64,000 nt of DNA, taken from positions 1,225,176 to 1,289,175 of the forward strand of contig OY282444.1 in NCBI GenBank assembly GCA_958296125.1, given 5' to 3'. Below the pieces are notes generated by a model. The model had not been told where the DNA came from, ran no database searches, and saw nothing but the letters and a program-made list of their open reading frames with translations. This document shows positions 8,834 through 18,579 of the stretch, piece by piece. The position numbers and the translations under genes are program-made. Position 1 is the first letter of the stretch. Every line of letters starts with the position of its first letter. The DNA is from an uncultured Poribacteria bacterium. GTDB lineage: Bacteria; Poribacteria; WGA-4E; PCPOR2b.

Positions 8834-11230
8834 TTGGAAAATCCCGATCAGCCCATTTCAAAGGACCTGTTGGAAACACTGGATACAATTCAGCGGCGTG
8901 TGCTGTGGTTGGCAACGCTTATTATTCATTACGCGAACAACCTCCGTTCCAATCCAGATCAGACGAAGGTCGGCGGGCACCAAGCTTCTTCGGCATCAAT
9001 GGTTTCGATCTTGACGGTGCTCTATTTTCATTTTCTTCAAGCCGGGGACCGTGTTTCTATCAAACCGCACGCTTCGCCGGTCTTTCATGCGATCCACTAC
9101 CTGCTGGGTCAACTGCCAAAAAAATACCTGACCATGTTTCGATCATTTGGGGGGCTGCAGGCTTACCCGAGCCGCACGAAAGATCCGGACGCTGTCGATT
9201 TTTCGACCGGCTCCGTAGGTCTGGGGGCGGTTGCGCCAGCATTTGGAGCGTTAGCCCATCGCTATGCGCTGTCCCACTTCGGGCACGTGAGCTCGCGGCG
9301 TTTCGTGGGAGTCATTGGTGATGCCGAACTGGACGAAGGCAACGTGTGGGAAGCCATCCTCGATCAAGCCCTCACCGGTTTAGATAACCTTCTATGGATT
9401 GTCGATCTCAACCGCCAAAGCCTGGACCGAGTGGTGCCCGGTATTCGGGCGCGGCAGCTTGCGCGCCTATTTGAGGAGAGCGGTTGGCAGGTGCTTGAAG
9501 CAAAGTATGGTCGGCAGCTTCAGGGGCTCTTTGAAAGACCGGGCGGCACTGCCTTGCGCCGGCGGATCGACGAAATGAGCAATGAGGAATATCAGGCACT
9601 CATCCGTCTCCCCGGTGAGGAGCTCCGCTCTCGAATCATTGATTGTCAGGGCATCGATAACACTGCAATCGCCACAGTGATTCAGGACATCCCGGATGAC
9701 ACGCTGCCGTCGGTGTTAAGCAACTTGGGTGGACATGACTTGGAAGAGCTGCTCGCCGTCCTGTCGCAGGTTGAAGCGGAGCCAGAAAAGCCAACGATTA
9801 TTTTCGCTTATACGATTAAAGGCTGGGGAACTCCTATCGCTGGACACCCGCTCAATCATTCGATGCTCCTGAGTGAAGCACAGATAGCCGATTTGCGCGA
9901 GGGCTTGGGGGTCCCCACTATCGACGACTGGGCGCGATTTGATCCGGGGTCGTCTGCCGGTCAACTTTGTCTCGAAGTCGCCGATCGACTTTTTCCGCGC
10001 GATCCTGCGCCATCGGTAACGCTGTCTGCCGATGATGTGCCGACAGCACTCTCTTTGCCAACCCAAGGTGCCTTGAGTACGCAGCAATCTTTGGGCCGGC
10101 TGCTGATGCGTCTGACTCGTGTGCCGAAGTTGTCGGATCGGATCGTCACAACCTCGCCGGATGTATCGGTGTCTACCAATCTATCTGGGTGGATCATCAA
10201 GACGGGTGTGTTTACGCCACAAGAATTGCCTGACTATGAGAGCGAAGCGAACCAACTCCGAAGCTGGCGGCATGGGCCGCAAGGGCAGCACATTGAATTG
10301 GGAATTTCGGAGATGAACCTCTTTACGTTGTTGGGGATGCTCGGCTTATCGGCTGAACTATGCGGGCAACATATTATCCCGATTGGCACCGTTTACGACC
10401 CGTTTGTGTGCCGCGGGCTTGAAGCCCTCATTTATGCCCAGTATTCGGGGGCGAAGTTTATTTTCGCCGGGACACCGTCAGGGATTACATTGTCGCCGGA
10501 AGGGGGTGCCCATCAATCCACCGTTACACCCTCACTCGGTGCGGAAATCCCCCGACTCAATGCCTATGAACCGTGTTTTGCACAAGAGTTAGAGTGGATA
10601 TTGTTAGAGGCACTCCGCCAATGCTGCGACCGGGAGGAGGGACGCTCGACCTACCTACGACTGTCCACCAAGTCGATTGATCAGGCGTTGCTCGCATCGG
10701 CTTCGGAGCGTTTAGGGGCTGACGAATTACAGCGTCAGGTGCTGGCTGGTGGATACCGGCTGCTGGATTGGCGCAACGCGGACCCGGTTGCGCCAAGAGA
10801 ACGCTTGGTTCATATTGCAACAACCGGTGTCATGGTTCCAGAGGCCATCGAAGCTGCCAACGCCCTTCGCAAGCAGCGGGTGGCGGTCAATGTGCTGAAT
10901 TTGACCAGCCCCCGCCGACTGTTTGAAGCGTGGCAGGGGATGCAACAGTTCCCCGGACCCTCGCAAAGCGGCGGAGAGGGGTCCACCCCGTTTGACTGGC
11001 TGATTCCAACCAACGAGAGGTATGCGCCGATTGTTACTGTCCACGATGGTGCCTCCCACGCTTTATCTTGGCTAGGGAGTGTCTACGGGGAGCTGGTTAT
11101 CCCCCTCGGAGTCGATGAATTTGGGCAATCGGGGGATCGCACCGAACTCTACCGACACTTCGGGATTGACGCTGAGGGTATCGCTGCGGCGGCGTTAGCC
11201 GCATTAAGCCGCTGTGGCATATCTGTTTGA
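8834..11230 (+). CDS. thiamine-diphosphate E1/transketolase-like enzyme (AceE-related)
   Basis: A 798-residue single-chain enzyme of the transketolase/homodimeric pyruvate dehydrogenase E1 class. The N-terminal diphosphate-binding half has GGHQASSAS near residue 48, close to the AceE pattern, and the metal/diphosphate motif GDAELDEGN near 161. The pyrimidine-binding half begins near residue 420 (STQQSLGRLL) with the conserved Glu region HIELGISEMN near 490. The C-terminal domain ends near 798. AceE is usually about 890 residues, so this is shorter. It should decarboxylate a 2-oxoacid or transfer a ketol unit; no E2 or E3 gene is adjacent. The start is TTG at 8834 behind GAGGTG with 7-base spacing, because no in-frame ATG precedes residue 50. 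It ends about 40 bases from the convergent lipoprotein gene. Confidence 0.82.
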   Translation: MENPDQPISKDLLETLDTIQRRVLWLATLIIHYANNLRSNPDQTKVGGHQASSASMVSILTVLYFHFLQAGDRVSIKPHASPVFHAIHYLLGQLPKKYLTMFRSFGGLQAYPSRTKDPDAVDFSTGSVGLGAVAPAFGALAHRYALSHFGHVSSRRFVGVIGDAELDEGNVWEAILDQALTGLDNLLWIVDLNRQSLDRVVPGIRARQLARLFEESGWQVLEAKYGRQLQGLFERPGGTALRRRIDEMSNEEYQALIRLPGEELRSRIIDCQGIDNTAIATVIQDIPDDTLPSVLSNLGGHDLEELLAVLSQVEAEPEKPTIIFAYTIKGWGTPIAGHPLNHSMLLSEAQIADLREGLGVPTIDDWARFDPGSSAGQLCLEVADRLFPRDPAPSVTLSADDVPTALSLPTQGALSTQQSLGRLLMRLTRVPKLSDRIVTTSPDVSVSTNLSGWIIKTGVFTPQELPDYESEANQLRSWRHGPQGQHIELGISEMNLFTLLGMLGLSAELCGQHIIPIGTVYDPFVCRGLEALIYAQYSGAKFIFAGTPSGITLSPEGGAHQSTVTPSLGAEIPRLNAYEPCFAQELEWILLEALRQCCDREEGRSTYLRLSTKSIDQALLASASERLGADELQRQVLAGGYRLLDWRNADPVAPRERLVHIATTGVMVPEAIEAANALRKQRVAVNVLNLTSPRRLFEAWQGMQQFPGPSQSGGEGSTPFDWLIPTNERYAPIVTVHDGASHALSWLGSVYGELVIPLGVDEFGQSGDRTELYRHFGIDAEGIAAAALAALSRCGISV

Positions 11231-11268
11231 CCCCACTACACCGTCAGCGGAACCCCGATATGAATCGA

Positions 11269-12123
11269 TTAGAATATGAGTATCGCTTCGACTTCCCAGA
11301 GATTGTCATACCAGAAGGATATCCCTTCAACCCGATAGATATCAACCTTTCCATCCGCCCCAGGTTCTCTATCATCTGGCTCGCCAAACGCTTGTCGGAC
11401 ATCAGCACGAGTGCTACCGACACCGATGTCTTGCGCCGTTTTGTATCTCTCATCAACAGTAATGATTATCGCCACCCGGCCGTTTTGCGGTATTACCCCG
11501 AACTCACCAAGTCTTGGGACATTAAACATGAGCGTCCCAGTCGCTTCGTGTAGGGTACCCCTACCATATTTTGATTCGACTTCGTTGATACTCTCGTCAA
11601 CGTTCACACTTATATTCTCTAGACCTGGGGTGATCGCAACCAGAGCAGTACCGGGAAATATCTTGGTAGTTGTCTCGCCGATAGGTTCAGGTTCAGTCGG
11701 AGTCGAGATCGGCTGCGTTTGATTTTGTCCGCCAGGGATGGGGTCAAGAGTCTGTTGTCCCTGCTGGACAGGGGGCTCAGTCACCACCACTTGAACGCTT
11801 CTTGTTGCGCTCACGGGTTTATGACGGCGATCACTCACAAAAACGACAATTTCAACAGTCGTGGCGCGTTTGGGTGCGGTCCATATCGCGTTGGCTGTAT
11901 CTAAACTCCCTTCGCTCACTTGCCAATTGATTGTGAGATTATCGTTCTCTGCGTCGCGTTTAACGACTTGCAACTGGACTTTCGCGCCAGCCTCCACTTT
12001 TTGAGGGAGTATGAGCGCGTCAATCGTGGGTGGCGTGTTGCGCTCTGGGGCGACAGGTGTCTCGTCGCCACAACCAACGATGATAACCAGTAACAGCATG
12101 ACGAACAGCATTTTGCTAAACAT
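11269..12123 (-). CDS. lipoprotein with bacterial Ig-like region and C-terminal paralogous domain
   Basis: A 284-residue lipoprotein: MFSKMLFVMLLLVIIVGCGD carries the lipobox, with Cys18 modified. Residues 30-120 look like a cadherin/PKD-type beta-sandwich (KRDAENDNLTINWQVSEG). A Pro/Gln/Thr-rich linker follows to residue 165. The C-terminal 120 residues contain IGVGSTRADVRQAFGEPDD, a pattern shared with the lipoprotein at 13269-13973. ATG 12123 has a GGAGAC site; a longer frame from 12165 has none. It probably sits at the periplasmic or outer face. Function is unknown. The mini CRISPR array begins 58 bases upstream of the start codon. Confidence 0.8.
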   Translation of the reverse strand: MFSKMLFVMLLLVIIVGCGDETPVAPERNTPPTIDALILPQKVEAGAKVQLQVVKRDAENDNLTINWQVSEGSLDTANAIWTAPKRATTVEIVVFVSDRRHKPVSATRSVQVVVTEPPVQQGQQTLDPIPGGQNQTQPISTPTEPEPIGETTTKIFPGTALVAITPGLENISVNVDESINEVESKYGRGTLHEATGTLMFNVPRLGEFGVIPQNGRVAIIITVDERYKTAQDIGVGSTRADVRQAFGEPDDREPGADGKVDIYRVEGISFWYDNLWEVEAILIF

Positions 12124-12181
12124 GATTTTGTCTCCTTTTCGCGTTAGTAGTTTTTGGTAATCCAATCAGAAATTTTCTCAT

Positions 12182-12425
12182 CTTTCAGTCCCCTTTTCAT
12201 CAGGGCAAGGGTTGTAACTATTTATAGCGGGATGCGTTGCTTTCAGTCCCCTTTTCATCGGGGCACGGGTTGTAACAGGAAAGGTAATAGATTGTGTCAG
12301 ATCAAATGCAGTCCTTTCAGTCCCCTTTTCATCGGGGCACGGGTTGTAACCGCACCATCATCGGCCGTTCTTGCATCTCCTCGAATTGCTTTCAGTCCCC
12401 TTTTCATCGGGACAAAGGTTGTAAC
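12182..12425 (-). CRISPR. satellite CRISPR mini-array, 4 repeats
   Basis: Four 37-base repeats start at 12182, 12240, 12314 and 12389. They separate spacers of 21, 37 and 38 bases. Repeats 2 and 3 match the main array consensus; repeat 1 carries ATCAGGGCAAGGG and repeat 4 carries GGGACAAAGG variants. The first repeat variant and its 21-base spacer are found unchanged in the main array at 14720-14777. Strand is assigned by the main array's polarity. No cas gene adjoins it. Confidence 0.95.
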
Positions 12426-12441
12426 TGAGGAACGGTGAAAC

Positions 12442-12479
12442 GCCTCCCCGACATGATGAAAAATGGCGACCGGGGAGGC
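12442..12479 (-). terminator. hairpin downstream of lipoprotein gene
   Basis: The arms GCCTCCCCG (12442-12450) and CGGGGAGGC (12471-12479) form a 9-bp stem with a 20-base loop. It lies between the stop of the lipoprotein gene at 12521 and the mini-array. The following T-tract is short, so rho-independent termination is only plausible. Confidence 0.4.
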
Positions 12480-12520
12480 ATTTCTTAGGGTGGGCTTTTT
12501 TGCGCCATGTGCGCCTCCCG

Positions 12521-13252
12521 TTAATTCTTGCGTTTATAAATCATAATATAGCGAATATTATTGACTCCTCTTATATTTACACCAAAAAGAATACCATGAG
12601 CAGGATAGCGTAATCTCACAGTATTATATCCTGCTCCTTCAGTTGTAATATCAAAAGGTTCGCCGTAATGATTTTTTAATTCTGTTTGAAGACTTCCGAC
12701 ACTTATTCCATTGGACAATTTCCAGGGCGGAGTCTGAACTACTATTGTGTCAACTTTATTATCTGCCTGATAAGTAATGATATAGTTAAAATCTAGACTA
12801 AAAAAGACTATAGCATCATCACTCCATCCTACCGTTTTTGGCTCGATAGTGCTGTATTTTAATTTTAAATCTGCAATACTATCTCCAAGACTAATCTTCA
12901 CAGGCTTTGCCATACTCGCCGTCTTATACTCTAAGCCGACACCAGGGATAATACGGAAGTATTTATTGCTTGCTGTCGGTGGTGGTGGAGTTGGAGTTTC
13001 GGTATGCAACGTAACAGTCGCAAACGGATTTTGACGATTCTTTCCGAATAATGTGATTGTATTAGCGTCAGGCATCGTCGCTGTTATGCCTGTAGCGTCT
13101 ACTTCGTAAGTCGTGTCTCCAGACTTAAAGCTCGTGCCGATCTCAGATACAACGGCATCGTTTGCGAAAGGTGTCTCAAAATCGCAGCCGACAATCATGA
13201 AAATGAAAAGTATCGCTAAAATTAGGTGGTGATTGAAACTATGTCCAAACAT
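12521..13252 (-). CDS. putative lipoprotein, family of three, unknown function
   Basis: A 243-residue lipoprotein with signal MFGHSFNHHLILAILFIFMIVGC and modified Cys23. Residues 25-85 (ANDAVVSEIGTSFKSGDTTY onward) are nearly identical to the N-terminal part of the neighbour at 13269-13973, which points to recent gene duplication. A Pro-rich linker (TPTPPPP) follows, then a C-terminal beta-rich domain with ISVGSLQTELKNHYGEPFDI near 190. That segment resembles the VGST-R-x-x-F-G-E-P pattern of the other two lipoproteins. ATG 13252 has an AAGGAG site. It is probably expressed with the gene upstream, 16 bases away. No enzymatic motif is visible. Confidence 0.8.
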   Translation of the reverse strand: MFGHSFNHHLILAILFIFMIVGCDFETPFANDAVVSEIGTSFKSGDTTYEVDATGITATMPDANTITLFGKNRQNPFATVTLHTETPTPPPPTASNKYFRIIPGVGLEYKTASMAKPVKISLGDSIADLKLKYSTIEPKTVGWSDDAIVFFSLDFNYIITYQADNKVDTIVVQTPPWKLSNGISVGSLQTELKNHYGEPFDITTEGAGYNTVRLRYPAHGILFGVNIRGVNNIRYIMIYKRKN

Positions 13253-13268
13253 TATTAATCTCCTTATG

Positions 13269-13973
13269 CTAAATACTGGCTAGTGTAACTAGCGTGGCTA
13301 AGTTGTTGTTATATGTAACGATTAGAATAATCGATCCTGGAACTATAGCATAGAAATCGATCTTTTCGGTAGTGCGTATCGGCATGCCATAAGCGGCGTT
13401 AAAACTGTCACGTGTACTTCCTATCCCAACCCCCTTGTCGGATTTGTATTTCGGATCGCGAATGTAGATGCGCGAAACCTTCTTGCTTCCATCTAGACGA
13501 ATCTCGATTTTACCGAATCGCGGGTTGTTAAAACGCAGCGTATTAGCAAGGTCGCCAGGAATAGCTGAACCATACAATCTTTCTAATTCGCTCATATCTT
13601 GATCTAAACTGATACTTATATCATTCATGCCCGGAGTCGTTACAATTATACCTGTAGAGATTATCTTCGCTGTTCCTTCGCCGACGGGCTCAGGTTCAGG
13701 TTGAGGCATAACAGGGGCAGGAGGCGTATCAGTGTGCAAAGTAATAGTCGCTAATAGTTCCTTCGTTTCATCGTAAAGTTTGATCGTATTAGCGTTTGGC
13801 ATTGTCGCAGTTATATCTGTTGCATCTACTTCATAAGTCGTGTCGCCGGACTTAAAACTTGTGCTAATCTCGGATATAACCGCGTCATTCGCAAACGGCC
13901 TCTCAAAATCGCAACCATTTAGACTTAGAACGAACAGTGCTGCGAATAGTGCTGCCAAAATCATACGTAACAT
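13269..13973 (-). CDS. putative lipoprotein, mosaic paralogue
   Basis: A 234-residue lipoprotein with signal MLRMILAALFAALFVLSLNGC and modified Cys21. The first 90 residues match the lipoprotein at 12521-13252. From the EPEPVGEGTAKI linker onward it matches the C-terminal domain of the lipoprotein at 11269-12123 (both have SxELERLYG/NEVESKYG and GIGSTR/GVGSTR segments). It is therefore a chimera of its two neighbours. An AAGGAG site precedes ATG 13973. Function is unknown; the three form a divergently evolved tandem family wedged between two CRISPR arrays. Confidence 0.8.
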   Translation of the reverse strand: MLRMILAALFAALFVLSLNGCDFERPFANDAVISEISTSFKSGDTTYEVDATDITATMPNANTIKLYDETKELLATITLHTDTPPAPVMPQPEPEPVGEGTAKIISTGIIVTTPGMNDISISLDQDMSELERLYGSAIPGDLANTLRFNNPRFGKIEIRLDGSKKVSRIYIRDPKYKSDKGVGIGSTRDSFNAAYGMPIRTTEKIDFYAIVPGSIILIVTYNNNLATLVTLASI

Positions 13974-14097
13974 TGTAAATCTCCTTGTTGTTGTTAAGGT
14001 TAGGGTTAATCAAACAGCCGAGTTGGGGATAGCGGCCCCCGGCCCGCCGCGGGTTGGTTAGCTACCAATAGGGTTTTGATCGCATCTTTCTTCAAAT

Positions 14098-14119
14098 CTT
14101 TCAGTCCCCTTTTCATCGG
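14098..14119 (-). repeat. isolated CRISPR half-repeat
   Basis: The first 22 bases of the 37-base CRISPR repeat (CTTTCAGTCCCCTTTTCATC then GG) stand alone here, about 530 bases outside the main array, with no second half and no neighbouring repeat. It is a relic of a former repeat unit. Confidence 0.8.
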
Positions 14120-14193
14120 ATCAGAATTTAGGTTAGCTTCTATCAGAAGAAACTGTAAAGTAGTGCAAAGAAACCGAGTTTTTTCAAAAAACC

Positions 14194-14641
14194 CGGTAAT
14201 TCGGGCAACTGATACCCGAATCTTGTGTTAATTATACAGATCAATACCGTCAGAACATGTCGGTGATTAAAATTTTTATCGTTTTTTTTAGTGGTTCTCG
14301 TATTTTTTTTGTCATTTTCGTGATTTCCTGAGCGATTTCCGCACGAAAATTGGGGGGGGCGACCATCTCCGCACAACCGCCCCATTGCAAAACCTGACGC
14401 ATCAACCCTTTTCGTCCTTCAGTATCGAAGTGCATTTCGATTTGGTCATTCCCTAAGTCGATCTGTTTTTGCAAACCCTGCCATTTCTGGACGCGCACCC
14501 AGCGGGAGGCAGGTGGGTCCACACGGATGACCGCTTGCACTGGTTGGTTTTTCATGCCGCCAAAGCCGCGTGTGATGTACTCATTGAGGTCGAAGCCTTC
14601 TTGAAGGTTAAAGGCTTCATTGAGGAGTGTCAGCGATCGCA
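14194..14641. repeat. direct repeat, left copy (tail of WYL regulator gene)
   Basis: About 448 bases nearly identical, in the same orientation, to 28392-28837. Both contain GCAACTGATACCCGAA and the last third of a WYL regulator gene. Differences are scattered substitutions and a few extra bases in A/T runs. The two copies bracket the whole CRISPR-Cas locus. Confidence 0.9.
14250..14641 (-). pseudogene. C-terminal fragment of a WYL-domain regulator
   Basis: The frame reproduces about the last 115 residues of the intact regulator at 28485-29477 (QEGFDLNEYI, GFGGMKNQPVQAVIRVDPPA, TEGRKGLMRQVLQWG). It has no start and no DNA-binding domain; in frame it runs back into the first CRISPR repeat. A run of extra A residues near the end shifts the frame and gives a different C-terminus from the intact gene. 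It is a non-functional relic left by recombination at the array's trailer end. Confidence 0.88.
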
Positions 14642-14647
14642 CGATTC

Positions 14648-17600
14648 CTTTCAGTCCCCTTTTCATCGGGGCACGGGTTGTAACTACAAAGCACTGGACG
14701 TTTAGGACAGATAGCTCAACTTTCAGTCCCCTTTTCATCAGGGCAAGGGTTGTAACTATTTATAGCGGGATGCGTTGCTTTCAGTCCCCTTTTCATCGGG
14801 GCACGGGTTGTAACTAAAGAATCGCTGTTGCTCCGCGTAGAAAGTTGCCTTTTCAGTTCCCTCTTCATTGGGGCACGGGTTGTAACTGAACGCCAGCAGC
14901 GCATCAAAGTCTTTCAAACCATACTTGCAGTCCCCTTTTCATCGGGGCACGGGTTGTAACCGAAGGAGGGAATCCACTCCGAGCAGGCACGCAACTTTCA
15001 GTCCCCTTTTCATCGGGGCACGGGTTGTAACGATCTTATCCCCGAATCTTTCTGCGTGTTCTCGTGTCTTTCAGTCCCCTTTTCATCGGGGCACGGGTTG
15101 TAACGGCAGACTGCTGGCTACAGGGGGACGCTTATTCGCTCTTTCAGTCCCCTTTTCATCGGGGCACGGGTTGTAACCAGTAGAGATATTCGGTGCCGTT
15201 CTATCGGTGCATCTTTCAGTCCCCTTTTCATCGGGGCACGGGTTGTAACCGACATCGAGAAACCAAAAGCAACGCTCTTGCGACCTTTCAGTCCCCTTTT
15301 CATCGGGGCACGGGTTGTAACAATGCTAGAAACTTGACGCGTGGATTATTGTCTAAACTTTCAGTCCCCTTTTCATCGGGGCACGGGTTGTAACCTGCGG
15401 ACTGTCACTATCAATCTAAGTTGACCGATACTTTCAGTCCCCTTTTCATCGGGGCACGGGTTGTAACTCTTCAACCATAGCCCGGCTGGTGTCGTCAAAT
15501 TCCTTCTTTCAGTCCCCTTTTCATCGGGGCACGGGTTGTAACCTGCGGACTGTCACTATCAATCTAAGTTGACCGATACTTTCAGTCCCCTTTTCATCGG
15601 GGCACGGGTTGTAACTCTGTCAGGTGCTGTCCTTTCAGTCCCCTTTTCATCGGGGCACGGGTTGTAACTGACCGAGCTCTATGTCGTCGCCGAGTTCACT
15701 GTCACTTTCAGTCCCCTTTTCATCGGGGCACGGGTTGTAACTGTCGTAGTCTGTCATAGGCTGTCGTAGTCTGTCGTCTTTCAGTCCCCTTTTCATCGGG
15801 GCACGGGTTGTAACCGGTGCGTATCGGTGCTATCTTTCAGTCCCCTTTTCATCGGGGCACGGGTTGTAACTGTAGAGAATATCAAGGCATTCGGTACCGT
15901 TCATAGTCTTTCAGTCCCCTTTTCATCGGGGCACGGGTTGTAACAACTTCAACAGATTGAAGCACGAGGGCAACAACAACCTTTCAGTCCCCTTTTCATC
16001 GGGGCACGGGTTGTAACCAAACGAACGAGGGACAGCACAAAGGGGCTGTAGAATCTTTCAGTCCCCTTTTCATCGGGGCACGGGTTGTAACCTGAATTCT
16101 TGTCGATTTCGCTTGACTTATTATCGCCTTTCAGTCCCCTTTTCATCGGGGCACGGGTTGTAACTTGGGTCTGAGGCGCAGTGGTATTGTAGTATCGATT
16201 GCTTTCAGTCCCCTTTTCATCGGGGCACGGGTTGTAACGAATTAACAAGCAGCACAGTTGTTACGCAACTGACACCTTTCAGTCCCCTTTTCATCGGGGC
16301 ACGGGTTGTAACCGAGACAAGGTTTCTAAAGAGGCGATCGTCGTAAACTTTCAGTCCCCTTTTCATCGGGGCACGGGTTGTAACTTAACAGGCACATTCG
16401 AGGGCGGAGGTTTGGGGTATCTTTCAGTCCCCTTTTCATCGGGGCACGGGTTGTAACCTTCATCTGCTACCGTGCTGGAGGATCTGCAGGTTGCTTTCAG
16501 TCCCCTTTTCATCGGGGCACGGGTTGTAACATGAATCATAGGTTAAAGCACTTCTGCCAGTGATAGACTTTCAGTCCCCTTTTCATCGGGGCACGGGTTG
16601 TAACCAAGGATATCCTGTAGAAGAAAGAGAACATCGGCGTCTTTCAGTCCCCTTTTCATCGGGGCACGGGTTGTAACCACGAGAATACTTGCAGTCACAC
16701 TGTCTCGTAGAATCTTTCAGTCCCCTTTTCATCGGGGCACGGGTTGTAACGCAAATTTCGCTTTAGAAACCGTTCAGGTTGGAGACTTTCAGTCCCCTTT
16801 TCATCGGGGCACGGGTTGTAACAAACATCTAATACATCTGCGTGCGTTGTGGCAGGGCTTTCAGTCCCCTTTTCATCGGGGCACGGGTTGTAACATCTTG
16901 ATGAAGGCACTGCACAACTTCTTTTGTATGCTTTCAGTCCCCTTTTCATCGGGGCACGGGTTGTAACTGCGCTTAACGCCATGATGGGTGGTGAAGCGGG
17001 TGGTTACTTTCAGTCCCCTTTTCATCGGGGCACGGGTTGTAACCGACAATCTATCGGATGTCGATATCTATACCATCTGGCTTTCAGTCCCCTTTTCATC
17101 GGGGCACGGGTTGTAACTCAACTATTCCTTCATGAACCTTTGTCGCATTTGTCCTTTCAGTCCCCTTTTCATCGGGGCACGGGTTGTAACAGATTCACCT
17201 CTCCGTGAATGGTTGGATAATCGGCACTTTCAGTCCCCTTTTCATCGGGGCACGGGTTGTAACGGCACATTTGGGGCAAGGACGGTCACGCTCGAAATGC
17301 TTTCAGTCCCCTTTTCATCGGGGCACGGGTTGTAACTAGCTGCAGTATGACGCACATCATTGGCTAGTGTGCTTTCAGTCCCCTTTTCATCGGGGCACGG
17401 GTTGTAACACATTAGGGGTATTTAGGAATGATGCAGTGTTGGAGGCTTTCAGTCCCCTTTTCATCGGGGCACGGGTTGTAACTGGATATTGCGCGCATCA
17501 GGTTCTTGGAGGAGTTGGCTTTCAGTCCCCTTTTCATCGGGGCACGGGTTGTAACACTTCGTTTGAAACGGGCTCATTTTTTGGGGGGCCACTTTCAGTC

Positions 17601-18579
17601 CCCTTTTCATCGGGGCACGGGTTGTAACTTCAAGAGATGCAAGAGAGGCCAATGATGGTAAGGTACTTTCAGTCCCCTTTTCATCGGGGCACGGGTTGTA
17701 ACGACAAAAGCAAAAGCGGGGGGGGCGTTTTTCAAGTTTCTTTCAGTCCCCTTTTCATCGGGGCACGGGTTGTAACGATTTTTGACTATCAGGTGCTGCG
17801 CGTCTTGGATTCCTTTCAGTCCCCTTTTCATCGGGGCACGGGTTGTAACGCCCCCGAATGTGAGAGATCTTTCTATGAAGTTGTCTTTCAGTCCCCTTTT
17901 CATCGGGGCACGGGTTGTAACTTCGGTGGCATATTGAGTGAGCTCCGGGTCAGCGGCTTTCAGTCCCCTTTTCATCGGGGCACGGGTTGTAACATATACG
18001 CGGCTAAATTGGACATCGAGTATGGATGGGCTTTCAGTCCCCTTTTCATCGGGGCACGGGTTGTAACCACCCAGCGGTGGTGCCAAACCATTGGCAGAGG
18101 TTCTTTCAGTCCCCTTTTCATCGGGGCACGGGTTGTAACTGGTTGACATTGTAACCTCTCTGGTGTCTGTCTGAATCTTTCAGTCCCCTTTTCATCGGGG
18201 CACGGGTTGTAACGGCTGCGTGGTATTGCCCGTAAACAATCGATTCGCTGCCTTTCAGTCCCCTTTTCATCGGGGCACGGGTTGTAACATCATCCTCTTC
18301 CTCCTCCTCGTGCTCTTTGAACTCACTTTCAGTCCCCTTTTCATCGGGGCACGGGTTGTAACATATCTCATTCGATTCTCTCCCGGCGTTGAGATGCTTT
18401 CAGTCCCCTTTTCATCGGGGCACGGGTTGTAACAGCATGTTAGATTCTTCTATTTCTTCGGCTCGTCGCCTTTCAGTCCCCTTTTCATCGGGGCACGGGT
18501 TGTAACTTCTGGTGTTGTCTCTGGTGTTGCGTTGCGTTTCACCTTTCAGTCCCCTTTTCATCGGGGCACGGGTTGTAAC
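14648..18579 (-). CRISPR. main type I CRISPR array, 55 repeats and 54 spacers
   Basis: I counted 55 repeats of 37 bases from 14648 to 18543 (starts), with spacers mostly 34-39 bases. Read on the minus strand the repeat begins GTTACAACCC and ends GGACTGAAAG, so the crRNA 5-prime handle is expected to be ACTGAAAG and transcription runs toward lower coordinates. Degenerate repeats at 14720, 14850 and 14924 mark the low-coordinate end as the old trailer. The spacer at 15395-15430 is repeated at 15543-15578. Short spacers occur at 14757-14777 (21), 15616-15631 (16) and 15815-15833 (19). The array lies directly downstream of cas4 on the same strand. Confidence 0.98.

Noticed and set aside
14648..18579. 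Many open frames on both strands inside the CRISPR array, up to 180 residues, with repeated FSPLFIGARVVT, QSPFHRGTGCN or TTRAPMKRGLK
   Set aside because: They are translations of the repeat in its possible frames; no start signals and no independent protein features.
12182..18579. Spacers targeting genes within this window (self-targeting)
   Set aside because: No spacer obviously matched a gene here by eye, but a full comparison of 57 spacers against both strands was not feasible; no claim is made.
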